Shown here: one piece after another, positions 41,801 to 53,126 of the stretch
How the letters are laid out: the number at the start of each line of letters is the position of its first letter
Position numbering within the stretch: the stretch's first letter is position 1
DNA from: Zea mays
Taxonomy: Eukaryota > Streptophyta > Magnoliopsida > Poales > Poaceae
Length of the DNA stretch: 64,000 nt
Reading direction: 5' to 3'
NCBI RefSeq assembly: GCF_902167145.1
Contig: NC_050104.1
Coordinates: 96,297,849 to 96,361,848, forward strand
Translations under genes and position numbers: made by a program
Notes under the pieces: generated by a model
The model's database searches: none
Seen by the model: only the letters and a program-made list of their open reading frames with translations
Told to the model about the DNA's origin: nothing

Positions 41801-42078
41801 TCAGGGACTATGGCTACAAATTGAGCAAAGTCCCTCTCCTATGTGACAATGAGAGTGCTATCTGCATGGCAGATAATCCCGTTGAACACAGCCGCACTAA
41901 GCACATAGACATTCGATATCACTTTCTGAGGGATCACAAACAAAGGGGGGATATCGAGATAGCTTATGTTAGCACCAAAGAACAATTAGCCGATATCTTC
42001 ACCAAACCATTAGATCAGAAAACCTTTACCAAACTTAGGAATGAGCTAAATATACTTGATTCTCGGAACTTTGATTGA
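38818..42078 (+). pseudogene. Copia pol of element B (PR-INT-RT-RH), broken
   Basis: Protease WIIDSGCTNHMTG; integrase zinc finger ending CSACQ, then LHMDLFDP and SDNWTEF (Gly to Trp beside the catalytic Asp) and [19 protein letters not shown] (a normal MDVKSAF has lost its Asp) and YVDDIIFGS intact; RNase H YLDADWAGC and TKHIDIRYHF. Breaks: TAG at 39400-39402, a frameshift near 40075, TGA at 40499-40501, TAG near 40583, a frameshift near 40960. The last part, 41104-42078, is open to the natural stop. Several independent lesions make it a dead copy. Confidence 0.93.
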
Positions 42079-42926
42079 AACTTTGCACACATAGCTCATT
42101 TATATACCTTTGATCATATCTCCTTTATGTCTACGACTAATGTGTTTTCAAGTGTATTTCTATGCTAAGTCGTAGATTGAAAGGGAAATGGAGTCTTCGG
42201 CGAAGACAAGGCTTCCACTCCACTCTATCGGTATCATTTAACCCTTCGCCATCACTCCACATCACTCTCAAATTGGTATAATCTTCCATTCATATTTATT
42301 TGTACCAATGAGAGAGAAAGTTACAGGACTCACCAAGTCTCCATTTTTGGCGATTAATGCCAAAGGGGGAGAGAGTATTAGCCCAAACCAAAAGGACCGC
42401 ATTCGAAATAATAATTTATGTTTGTCTTTTCAATTGGTATCTTATGATGAAATTTTTTAGTTGATATATTTTTCAAATTGGTATGTTGATTTTCAATTAA
42501 TACATTTTCAAAAGCATCCCAAGTATAAGTTCCAATTGATATATATATTAAAACCCTCTTAAAAACTAAGAGGAGAATTTCATCCAGGAGGAGTTTTGTT
42601 TTAGTCAAAGGGAAAGCATTTGAAACAGGGGGAGAAAATTTCAAATCTTGAAAATGCTTCTCGAAATCTTATTCATATACCTTTGACCATTTGCAAAAAA
42701 GTTTTTGAAAATATTTTCCAAATAAATTTTGCAAAAACAAAACAAGTGGTGCAAGCGTGATCCAAAATATTAAAATAAAAAGAAAGCAACCATGCATATC
42801 TAGTAAAAGTAAATATTGGTTTAATTCCAAGTAACATATGCACTTACCTTATGCAAACTAGTTCAATTCTGCACTTATATATTTGCTTTGGTTTGTGTTG
42901 GCATAAATCTCCAAAAAGGGGGAGAT
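42079..42926 (+). other. 3' untranslated region and polypurine tract of element B
   Basis: AT-rich with repeated TTGGTATC/AATTGGTAT motifs and an AAAGGGGGAGA at about 42362. The final tract CCAAAAAGGGGGAGAT ends at 42926 directly before the LTR. No gene is present; the minus-strand frame at 42378-42644 has no known features. Confidence 0.75.
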
Positions 42927-44161
42927 TGAAAGGGAAATAGGGTTTAACCTTTTCCTAAATGATTTTGGTGGTTGAATGCCCAACACAAATAATTGGACTA
43001 ACTAGTTTGTTCTAGATTATATATTCTACAGGTGCATAAAGGTTCAACACAAACCAATAAAAGATCAAAGTTAGGGTTCAAAAGAAATGAGCAAAAGAAA
43101 CCAGAGAGAACCCTGGTCTGGTGCACCGGACTGTCCGGTGTGCCACCGGACACTGTCTGGTGCACCAGGGTTTAGGGTTTAGGGTCGTACCACTCTGAAC
43201 TTGCCACCTTCGGGTTTCAGAAAAGCTGCTCCACTATAATTCACCGGAGTGTCCGGTGTGCCACCGGACTGTCCGGTGCACCAGCGGAGCAACGACTACT
43301 TCTCACAACGGTCGACTGCAAAAGTGATGAAGTCAGATGAACAGTGAAGAACATTGCACGCATAGTCAGAGCCGCCTGTCAGAGGGGCACCGGACAATGA
43401 ACAGTGTCTGTTCGGTGTGGCACCGGACTGTCCGGTGCCACTAGAAGACAAAGCTCCAATGGTCGAAACCGTCAGAACCCTAACGGTTGGGTGACGTGGC
43501 TGGCGCACCGGACAATGTCTGGTGGCGCACCGGACTGTCCGCTGTGCCCATCGACAGCAGCCTGCCCCAACGGTTGAATTGGTGGTTGAGGGCTATAAAT
43601 ATCCCCCAACCACCACCACTCCAACCATCCAAGCATTCACAACAGTGCATTCAATACAAGAGCAATACACTTCACTCCAAAGACACAATTCAAGTGATCG
43701 ATCCGCTCAAAGTCACAAATTCAACTCTAGCGCATTAGGACTTGTGAGAGGATTCTTTGTGTTCCTTGCTGGTCTTGTTTGCTTGGCTTTCTTTTCTTTC
43801 TCACTTCTTACTCTCAAGCTTTGTAAGCGAGGCAAGAGACACAATTGTGTGGTGGTCCTTGCGGGGTCTAAGTGACCCGTGAGATTAAGGAAGAAGCCTC
43901 ACTTGGTCTAGGTGACCGTTTGAGAGAGGGAAAGGGTTGAAAGAGACCTGGTCTTTGTGACCACCTCAACGGGGACTAGGTTCTTTGGAACCGAACCTCG
44001 GTAAAACAAATCACCGTGTCATCCGCTTTATCTCTTGGTCGATTTGTTTTCCCCCTCTCTCTCGGACTCGGATTTTATTCTAACGCTAACCCCGACTTGT
44101 AGTGTGCTTAAAGTTGCAAATTTCAGTTTCTGCCTATCTATCCCCCTCTAGGCGACTTTCA
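42927..44161 (+). repeat. 3' LTR of element B
   Basis: 1235 bp. It is very like the 5' LTR, with two TTTAGGG units inserted at 43171-43184 that the 5' copy lacks. It has a palindrome array to about 43540 and a TATA in GGGCTATAAATATCCCCC. Confidence 0.95.
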
Positions 44162-44166
44162 GTAAC

Positions 44167-44837
44167 AAAATGTCAAATTCTTGGGACCCTCTTTTGTTTT
44201 TAAATTAAGATTCTCCTAATGGGGAGAATTCATTCTATAAGGTCTAGTTTGGCAATCCCATTTTTCCAAGGGATTTCCATTTTCCCAAGGGAAATTAGTT
44301 TAGGATTGGAGTTGCCAAACTAGCCCTAAGGAAATAATAGTCCAAACGAGGGAGAGTTTTCTGATAGGAGGAGAATATCTTTTTATATTTGGGGGAGATT
44401 ACTTCACCAAAATGGAGAACTTTCTCTAAGGCGTAATTCTTTTTAAGTGGTCATAAGTATTTGACCCTTACTACATGCTTTAAATATATTCCTTTTTGGT
44501 CCATGATTCCAAAGGGGAAGAAATTCGAGGACCAAAGCAACCTAAAGTCTATCAAATACCAAAACCACTCTTTTAAAATTTTCAAAAGCTTTCAAGTGGT
44601 TGTCTTATGGGTTTCGGTCCAAAATAGAAAGTATGTGGTTTATGGAGTTAAGGGGAGGCCTAAGCCATAATACCACAGTATGGGCTAGTTTTTCACAAAC
44701 AAAAATGTTAGTCAAAGTTGTATATTTTAGATCTTTTCAATTAGTATCTTTTTATCATAATAGATTGTATTTTATTTGGTATTTATAACATTTCATTGCT
44801 TTGGTTATGTTGTCATCAGTCACCAAAAAGGGGAGAT
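44167..44837 (+). mobile_element. Element C: 3' untranslated part up to the polypurine tract
   Basis: This resumes element C after the B insertion. It has short GGGGGAGA-type runs, no coding region, and ends CACCAAAAAGGGGAGAT just before the LTR start. A small MITE lies at 44241-44326. Confidence 0.6.
44241..44326. mobile_element. 86-bp Tourist-like MITE
   Basis: Ends GGTCTAGTTTGGCAA and TTGCCAAACTAGCCC (inverted, one mismatch), TAA on both sides (44238-44240 and 44327-44329). The interior is largely self-complementary (TTTCCAAGGGA / TCCCAAGGGAAA). It sits in element C. Confidence 0.8.
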
Positions 44838-46385
44838 TGTAAGGAAATGGACATTTCCCCATTTGATTAAAGGTCTTGGTGTTCGATGATCAACATAATT
44901 ATTTATACTAATTTGTTTGCTAGTGTTTATTTTTATAGTTCAAAGGATGTAGCTTGGACTTGGACAAAGGCAACAAGGTGATCAATACCTCAAAGAAGAC
45001 ATTACAAGACTCAAAGACATAAAGATCATGCAAGAGTCTAAGACATAAGACAAAAGAAGCCAAAGTGAAGAAACATGAAGACACAAAGAAAATAGGTTGC
45101 ATAAAGTGCACCAAATGTGTCTGATGGCACACTGGATATCACACATGATAGGTGTGCTTCCTAGGTTGAAAAATTGAGTGCACCTGATAAGAAAGTGTGT
45201 ACCTGATATGACACACTAGATAGGGTGCACAGAGAGCTCTATAGAGTGGCCCACAAAATGAAGGACACCAGACATATTTTGTGCATCATCGGTCGTCGCA
45301 CAACATGCAACACTTAGAGAGGTTGCAAAATGCAAATGAACTAGGTATAAGGCACCAGATATGTCCAGTGTATCACTAGTGGAACACCGGGTACCTAGAG
45401 GATCAATGGCCGACAACGACTAGTCTCCATGGCTAGCTAACGTAGAAGGCATAAGATGTGCCCATTGACACACTCATGTCGCACCAGACATGTACGGTGC
45501 TACGTAGAAAAGTATGCCACTTTTCAATGACTCTTTTGAGTGCAAGGGGCTATAAATACCACCCCAACCAGTCATTTCTATGTGTGGGAGCTCAGATAGA
45601 TTGCTAAGAAGTTGATGCTTCATTCCATACTTTTAGACACCCAAGTACTTAATAGAACTACTCAATGATTAGTGTAGGTGCTTAGGTTAGTTATACCACT
45701 GCTATAACACTTGCTCTAGGCTTAGTCCTAGTTGATTAGAGTGAGGTTAAACACCCTCAAACCCCTCTATGCTTGTGCACATCATTGTAATTGTACCGAG
45801 TGGGGTAAGAGTCTTGCAAGATCACACCTACTGTGTTTATGGTGTGGTCGTCATCATGTACCGGTGGGAACATGGCCCATGGTATTTTGGCCATAATCTT
45901 GTTGTGGAGATGACATGGAGCATCCAAGAGTGGATAAAAGTGGAGCACCACTTGCGTGTGAAGGCCAGGGATATCGATAGACTTACTCGACTAGGTGATT
46001 GGATTTCGTGTGGTATTCCTTTGCATTGGGACACCAACAAGGATTAGTAAGAACCTTTCACAGTTTTTCATACCTCGGTAAAATATCAACGTGTCAATAA
46101 GATTTTGCTTCTATATCACACTTAAGCTTTCACATTATATTGCTTCCTTTGGTTGTGTGCTGTACCTTTTCTAACATATATCATAGACTAGTTGGTAGGA
46201 CTAGAACCTAGGTTGCACATTTCTATTTTGTGATAGAGATAACATCACTTGCACAAAACCTTAGTTGCACTAGCTTACTTGGTTATTCACATATGTTTTG
46301 TTTAAGAGATAAAATTAGAAGCCTAGATTTGAGAGAAAAATAGAAGTCCCAATTCACCCTATTTTAGGTGTCCACGTTTCTTTCA
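44838..46385 (+). repeat. 3' LTR of element C
   Basis: It starts TGTAAGGAAATGGAC after a polypurine tract and ends TTTCTTTCA. It has a TATA box (TATAAATA, 45551-45558) and degenerate CACCAGA/TCTGGTG-like units. It resembles the LTR of element D at 59556-60845 (GTTTGCTAGTGTTTAT and other blocks), so C and D belong to related families. The right flank GGGAC (46386-46390) has no visible partner because the left end of C is lost. Confidence 0.7.
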
Positions 46386-48127
46386 GGGACAAAAAATCCA
46401 CCATATTCCAAAGACAATAGGGACTTGGGCCCTCTACCCCTGGAGGAGCTAAGAACTCAGGATACCAAAGCATAATCATATCTTGGGATAGAAGGATGTG
46501 TTGGGCCACTAGGGTTAGTACAACCCTAGGACATGGACCCTGCATCTAGGAACCCAAGGATAATTCCATAGAAAAACCTCAGTGTATAAGTCTCACACAC
46601 AACACATTAAATGTGTGATGGATGACATTGGAAACCTAATTAAGCTTGCTTACACATGACTTTGGCTATAAGGCACTCAAGGCCACTACATTGTACGTGC
46701 ATCAATCATGTAGCCATGCATTCACACCCATGGTGTACTATGAAATATAATCAACTACAAATGGATACACTAGCTACCAATTATCTTAAGCCAGGTGGCC
46801 TGGGCCCCCACATTCATAGAAGCAAAATCATACTTGCCCCTCGAGAAGGCATGACTCTGGTAGAGCTTGAGTATCACATTAAATGTGATAGATGACCTTA
46901 TGGTTAGGCCTTCACCCTAACGTGATCTTAGGGGATAGGTGTACCCAATGTCACTATATAAGCATGCCCCCAAATTTAAGACGATATATGGTCCAACAAT
47001 CATGCTTGTTGTTGATGAATGGTAAAAACACTATAGCCATTACTTGGTGGTACTACTATACTTTCATGTATTAAAAAGCAAAATGAGCCATGCTATACTC
47101 TTGTTTTGTTGTATGGATGCCATTAAAGTACACATCATCACTCTAGGCATGGCCCTAGTAGGTCACCTCAACAAGTATGATTACACTAGTGCACTCCCGG
47201 TGTGCATTGCATGATTGCAAAGCATTGGGCTTAGCATTGAACAAGGCCATGATAGATGGGGACGGTTAGTCTAATGAAAAGTAGGGACCACATGTAGAAC
47301 ATAAATGTAAGCTTAATCTTTCCCTTGGACCATAAGGGTTTGTTTGGGTAATCTCTGATTGGAATGAATTGAGGTGGTATGGGGTGTATTGAAGTCTAAT
47401 ATGAACTAAATTCCTTTTCAATCCCTTCAATACACCTCAATCCATTTCAATCCCTCTTTACCCAAACAAAGCCTAAAAGGGAAGTTAGAGAAGAATTAAA
47501 GAGGGATTCCACACACACTTGTTGACTCCATTCACTTCAATCGGGTTTCATTCAGATTTCAGCCTAACACCAGCCAAGGGTGATCAATTAGATCCCCCCA
47601 AAATAGAAAGATTTTATGGTAATCAAGCTTACCACAATATAATACTAACATAGAAGGCCTTGGATCTCATTGGTGTTTGGGATTGTAATCTATTTATCAT
47701 CTATGTACACTAATCAAATATAAGCTAGAGGATGTAGGGTATTATGCATGACTCCATGGACATACTCTATGGTGTAAGGACTCACTACCTACTTCCCTTT
47801 CTATTTTTTTGGTATTCTTGGTACCTTAGTGTCTTTGTGATGATATTTAGCACCATTTGTGGAGAGCTTGGCACCTATAGCATGTTTCTATCTGCATGAC
47901 ATCTTCTACCTCCGTGTCGCCTAGAGTGGTGCTTTCACACGCTGGCTCCAATGATTGTGAACATGATCGAGTCCTAACATTGATGCTGTCATAGTATGGT
48001 CTAGCCTTGTCCACCACTGCACCCTATAAGGGGGCATGTGCTAGTTGGGGCACGCTACCTTGCTTTGGTAGAACCCGCCCCTGCCCATGCTCCTCTAGAG
48101 GCTCACCACCATCAAGGGGTGCTCCAC
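46386..48127. other. Unassigned, AT-rich, no supported gene
   Basis: No frame has recognisable domains. CACTATATAAGCATGCCCCC near 46950 looks like an LTR promoter, so part of this may be an unclassified LTR, but I find no partner. One MITE lies at 47336-47473. Confidence 0.35.
47336..47473. mobile_element. Tourist-like MITE with TAA target duplication
   Basis: 138 bp, ends GGGTTTGTTTGGGTAA and TTACCCAAACAAAGCC, flanked by TAA (47333-47335 and 47474-47476). The internal parts GAATGAATTGAGG and TCAATCC also pair. Confidence 0.8.
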
Positions 48128-50599
48128 TATAACACCCTAAATTTGGGGGTATAAAATTTCTTCTCTAGTACCTACCAAATTCAGGTGTTACCTCTCTCTA
48201 TAGTTTCCTTTTCTCTTTCTTTTAGTAGAGGTTTGGTTATTTTATTTGGAAATGTAATAATAGTTAAATAGATCAAACCCTAAGGGGATATGAATTGTTA
48301 CATCTACACGCCTATCCACCACCCCGCGGGCCCCGCTCGTCAACTCCCCCTCCCTCCTCTAACCACCAACCCGCATGCCCCGCCATGGACACGCCCATGT
48401 CGTGCATTTCTCGGCCACCACTCACGCGCCCGACCCCTACTCAAACCCTCTCTCACTCGCCCGACCACTTTCCCACTCACAGACCACACCCAGCCCGCCC
48501 CCGCTCGTGTGCTGTCAACCCCCCGAGCTCAGAGGACCGCCCACGCTAGGCCAGAGCGCCACCGTGTCCTCGCGCAACACTGGGACCCACAGCTGTGCCA
48601 TGCCTCGTCGTGCTTCCTCGCGCTCGAAACTCCGCCACCGTTCGCGCCTCGCCATCCACTGCTCGTGCACCGGATCGCTCACCACCGAGCCGAGCTTCAT
48701 CCTCGTTGGCGACCCCACGGGTGAGCGTCTACCCTCCCCTCTCCTTCCCTCACACCACCTCCCCCTTAACCTTTCTCTCCGGCCATGATCGCTCGGCCGG
48801 GTGGCCAAACCTCCATGATCTGCGCCCATGCTAGTGTCCACACCGATGAGCTCACTAGCAAGGGCCCGGAGCGCCGACGTGCGTGCTCGACCGGGGAGAC
48901 GGGGATTCTGACAGCTAGGGCCCATCCGTCAGCCTCCCACCGCCACCCCCTCCTTTTCCCTTTCTGGGTCGCCGACAGGCGGACCCCGCCCGTTCGCATG
49001 GCCTTGCGTCTCACTGCGCCCCGCACCTGCCCCCGTCGCTGACTAGCGGGCCCGGTCCCGTTGGGGTCCCCCTGTTAGCCCACCGCTCGCCCGAGCCGCT
49101 GGCCTGTGGGCCATACGCGTCAGCGCCCAGCCCTGCCCTGGGTCCACCTGTCAGTCGCTCGCACCCTGTGTGCTCGCCCACCGTTTCAAATCTCGATCGT
49201 TGATCTGATATCCAATGGTCGAGGGAGCCCGATACCCCTTCGGTTAGCATTTTTGTTAAAGAACCCCCCGATTTCCCGAAATAAGAACCCGTCGTCCTCA
49301 GCCCTTGCAACCGAGCTCCTAGGATCTTGCAGAGAGAACCCCAGGCTTTGATTTAATTATAGAAGTGTGTCTAAATTAGGGGTTTTGAGTTCTAAAACTT
49401 CCAAAATTCATAACTTTGTCATATGAACTCCAAATTGGATGGTTCAAATTGCAAAATGTTCATTATGTTATTGTCTATCTATTAAAATTATGTTCATCTA
49501 ATTTTTTCATGTTTTAATTTATAGTTGGTCTCTAGGTTAAAGTTGATGCTATAGAAACTTTATTAGGAATGAAATAGAGATAGAAACCCCTAATAAATAT
49601 CCAGTTACTTAACTATATAGACCCAACCCTAGTTAATGTATAATCCCATTCCTAAAATAACCTTATTTGAGTAAGTAATTGAGTAAGATAGACTTAGTTG
49701 GAGAACAATAGACCACTTGGCATAGTGACCTACCCCAAACTTAGAAAGCACATGTGTGTCTTTACCTTTACTCTGTTGCATATGTTTGGTGTACTGTTGT
49801 TTTGTTATTCCTCAAGTGTGTTGAATGAATGATTTCCTTACATAGACAATGAGCAGTCCATGTTTCCCGAGGGAGTTGTAGGAGATTTCCCTAAGCAGCA
49901 ACCTGGTGAAGGCAAGTGTCCTCTGGTCCATTATGTCCTACATACTTTATAATTCATTGTCCCGCATACCATGATCAACCTAAGGATTGACTAATTTACT
50001 GCTTATCATGTACTTGATTACCCTTTTGGGATTTGGCTATTATGGTTAGTATATCATGCTATTGCTTTACTTTATCAATGAACATGATGAGAATATTTAT
50101 GATACGATGAAGATATTGTGGTGATGATGAAGAACTTGTGACACTTTAAGGGACTCAGGTTGTTTCCCGAGTAACTCTCCATAAGGACCTGTTTGTTGGA
50201 TGACCACCTAGGAAAACAGTACAACCATGAGGGTGGTATGTGACACCCTTAGCTAACTAATTAGAGAAACTTGAGGTGTAGTCGGCTTCGTCGTCGTGCC
50301 GTCAATGGGGTCCGGGCATAGTACTTGCTCTGCCGAGGCTGGGTGCCGAGGTTCATTCATTTTGCTTTTGTTAGTCACCCTCCTGTGGGGAGAGGTACTG
50401 TGTTTATCAAACTGGAGAAACCTAACGGGCGGCTATGACCTCTAGGGAATCTTTGTAAAGGCTACATAGTGAATCCCTAGCCATTCACCTTAGTAGTGAA
50501 GACCGGGTCTTGCAAACCTAGGCTGGAAAAGGATCACAGCTCGTGGGTAAAGTGTGCGACCTCTACAGGGTTAGAAACAGGTATATCAGTCATGCTCAC
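48128..50599 (+). mobile_element. Gypsy (Tekay-like) LTR fragment, left part
   Basis: It starts TATAACACCCTAAATTTGG, probably a mutated TGTAACACCC end. A GC-rich middle (48300-49200) gives overlapping spurious frames. Then come blocks such as GGGTGGTATGTGACACCCTTAG and TATATCAGTCATGCTCAC that correspond to 2030-2390 of the first Gypsy LTR. It is interrupted at 50600 by element E and continues at 59114. Confidence 0.6.
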
Positions 50600-51579
50600 T
50601 GTCGGAGAGGAAACCTCCCCGGCTGGGTGGCGGATTGCACCCGCCCTAAATCCTAAAGAGAGGAGGGGCCTAAGCGTTTTGCTTGCTACGAGACTGGTGG
50701 ATGAACACACGAGAGCACACGAGGGTTTAGAGTGGTTCGGGCCGCCGGGGCGTAACACCCTACTCCACTGTGTAATGTATTGTGAGTCTAAGCTTGGATC
50801 TGTCTTGTAACGTCGCATGCCTCCCCTTTTATAGCTGAAGGGGGGCATGCACAAAGGTACTGAGCCCCAACATGTGGGCCTAGGGACATAGAGAATATAA
50901 CACTTGGGACTATAACTATTTGCTGCCCGGGCAATCCCTTGTGTCCTGTCATCCGAGACCTGTGTATCTTCGTCGTGCAGGGGAAGCTTCTTGTAGAAGG
51001 GATAACACAGTGCGCTGCCTGGCACGGGCGCACTGTTCGCCAGCAGACCCAGCAGGTGTGCCGCCTGCTGGATGACCTTGACACCGCCTGCCAGCGGATG
51101 GGACAGGACGCATTAAATGCTGAGAGGGCACGTCGCCCGTCAGCGCAGTGGCAGGCGGCGCGTCCTCTCCTCAATAATGTAGGGGCTGCATGGCTTTATG
51201 TCAGGCTCGGCCTGATGGCTTATGTCATGGGCCACAAGCAGCGGGTCTCCACCTGAGCGAGAAGTAAAGGGCAAGGCCTGGACACGTGTCAGCACCGGAC
51301 CCCTACTCACGCCAGGGTCCTCCTCGTCCCTGAACCTTGCTGAGGTTCGAACCTTACTTGGAGGCCCCGGACTTATGGGTATAGGGGTCCGGCGTCCTTC
51401 TGTGGAGGTCCACATCCCACGATACACACTGGGATGTGTTGTCTTTCCTTGCTACGTGCGCCCTTTGGCCTGCCCATGCGGTGGGGTCAGGCGCCGTCTT
51501 CCGCGTGGCCTGGGGACGTTGCACGGGTGCGATGTCTTCATGCTGTAGAAGTGGGTACCCCTGATTTAGGGTACCGACA
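50600..51579 (-). repeat. 3' LTR of element E (left copy)
   Basis: 980 bp, colinear with 58128-59108 and differing by single bases (for example CTCCCCGGCTGGGTGG here against CTCCCCGGCCGAGTGG). Open frames in it are mirrored in the other copy and are not genes. Confidence 0.95.
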
Positions 51580-51956
51580 GTGGTCCCCGGGCGCGCCTCA
51601 GGAGGGGATACGATCCTGCTGGCGCGGCCAGAGTCTTATTGGTGGTTGGCCTACCGCTCCTGCGCGCCTGTTGATGCAGTTGCTGCCGGCCTGCCTATGG
51701 TCACGCCGACGACCATGCCCATTTTCACGGTTGACCGGCCCGTGACTCTCATACTTAGCGCTCACTGCTGGGCCATCCACGAGGTGCCTCGAGTCGCCGC
51801 ACTGGTTCTGAAAACTTATCTTTTCAGTTTTCCGCGACGGCCCCGAGGAGTCGTGGCATTGGCGCGAGTGGCGGTGCGACTTTTCCGCACCCAGTGACCG
51901 GCGCACCGGTTGCATGACATGTGGGCCCAGGCCCCCATGTTGGACCGCTTGTTGCT

Positions 51957-52195
51957 GTGAAGCTGAGGGGGCGCATAACCGCGGGGCGGTTGTACGCTTC
52001 CCGTGTGGCGGTTCGACTTTTCGACGCTGGTTTCAGCGAAGATGAGGGAGCGTTTAACCGCGGGGCGGTTGCATGCTCCTTTATGCAGCGGTTCACCTTC
52101 CTGACCGCTGGTTGCCCCGAGAATGAAGGGGTGCATAACTGTGGGGCAGTTGCACGCTCCCTGCGCGGTGGCTCGCTTTCTCCGCGCTTTGGGTC
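51957..52195. repeat. Three tandem units of about 80 bp in element E
   Basis: Units begin near 51957, 52036 and 52117. Each has a GARGRTGARGGGGYG-like start, then TAACCGCGGGGCGGTTG or a close variant and a GGCGGTTC-like part. Divergence between units is moderate. Such arrays are common near the 3' end of non-autonomous Gypsy elements. Confidence 0.75.
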
Positions 52196-52307
52196 AGTCA
52201 ATCTGACACGTGGGGCCTGGCCCCCGTGTCATAGGGTAGGAACATTGGAGTACATCGGGGGAGATTTTTGCCCATGACGCTTCAGGGCGCGAGTGGGGAG
52301 ATCTGCC

Positions 52308-52315
52308 TATAAAAA
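52308..52315 (+). promoter_or_regulatory. TATA box on the strand opposite element E gag
   Basis: TATAAAAA in the context TCTGCCTATAAAAAGGGATC, 26 bases before the ATG at 52341. It could drive an antisense transcript into the element from its 3' side. Confidence 0.45.
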
Positions 52316-52340
52316 GGGATCAATCTCCCGGGCAGTAACC

Positions 52341-52631
52341 ATGCTTTGCTCCTCTCGCCTTCATCACGCCCTTCCTCCTCCCGGGCCTCTAGATGGGGTG
52401 CGCCGGTATTTTCTGGAGAGGTCCGCGTCAGGGCCACCCCCTCCGGCGACCTCACCGCCGGAGAGCTCGCGCTGGTGGCAGTGCCGGCACGCGGTCTTGC
52501 CTTCTTCTTGTTGTTGTTTAGAGGAGCGCAACCTCAAGGAGGTTGGTGCTCTTCCACCATTGCTCGGCTTCAAGAATTTTCATCATGCAGCCCGGCTGCA
52601 GTCCCCCGCCGGTGGTCATCCAGAAAGATGA
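52341..52631 (+). CDS. Putative antisense ORF of element E
   Basis: A 96-codon frame starting MLCSSRLHHALPPPG and ending AGGHPER, opposite in direction to gag and just inside the 3' LTR. Antisense ORFs in this position are known in some maize Gypsy elements such as Grande. An overlapping frame (52346-52750) is an alternative. It is proline/arginine-rich with no domain I know. It may have continued to the right before the CACTA remnant broke it. Confidence 0.3.
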   Translation: MLCSSRLHHALPPPGPLDGVRRYFLERSASGPPPPATSPPESSRWWQCRHAVLPSSCCCLEERNLKEVGALPPLLGFKNFHHAARLQSPAGGHPER

Positions 52632-52766
52632 CTACCAGCCTTGTGGTGGGGATAAGCAAGCCGGGCTACAATAGAATCACTTGTGGTAGTCATCTTTATA
52701 TGATATTGCTTGTTTTGGTTTCATTTTATCACCTCTTGTCTTATTTTTAAACCTCCTCATTCATAG

Positions 52767-53126
52767 GACACAATAGAATCACTTGTGGTTGGACCTGGAG
52801 TAGAAGGGAAAGAATCCAAGACCCCTACAGAAGCAGTTGTTCAAGTGTTGGCTTCATCAAAATTTCTTCAAAATATTGGTCTGGTACCTGCCACAAAGAA
52901 AAGCGGCAATGGTGGTGATCCTACACGTGTGGCAGACCTTGAGGCAAAACTTGTATCAGAGAAGCAAAATACAATAGAAGTTAGAGCTCAGTTAGATGCC
53001 CTCAAGAAGAAGGTAGAAGAATCAGAACAAGCAAGGGATAAGGAGTTAGAAAAGATTAATGATCTGCAAAAAGGAGCAGATGAGACCAATGCTCTCCTTC
53101 GTCGTCTCTTTAGCCTTAATAAGTAG
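52767..53126 (+). pseudogene. CACTA-type transposon protein, C-terminal exon
   Basis: After an acceptor (TTCATAG) the frame reads SLVVGPGVEGKESKTPTEAV, then VADLEAKLVSEKQNTIEV and a coiled coil (LKKKVEESEQARDKELEKIN) up to a TAG at 53124-53126. The coiled-coil tail resembles the C-terminal part of plant En/Spm-like transposase genes. The upstream transposase domain is absent. A CACTA terminus follows at 53964-53982 in the right orientation. Confidence 0.45.

Larger units (their letters stand above)
34938..44161 (+). mobile_element. Copia element B, full length (9224 bp, TSD GTAAC)
   Basis: A second complete Opie/Ji-like element with LTRs TGAAAGGGAAATAGGG...GACTTTCA, a primer-binding site, gag with zinc knuckle, pol and polypurine tract. 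GTAAC flanks it at 34933-34937 and 44162-44166. It is inserted in the 3' untranslated part of element C. Coding regions carry many stops and frameshifts. Its LTR matches the minus-strand LTR at 1-1133. Confidence 0.96.

Noticed and set aside
46386..48127. LTR suggested by a TATA-like CACTATATAAG near 46950
   Set aside because: No partner LTR, primer-binding site or target duplication in the window.
48290..49350. Several frames of 80-144 codons
   Set aside because: GC-rich part of another Gypsy LTR; six-frame openness is compositional.
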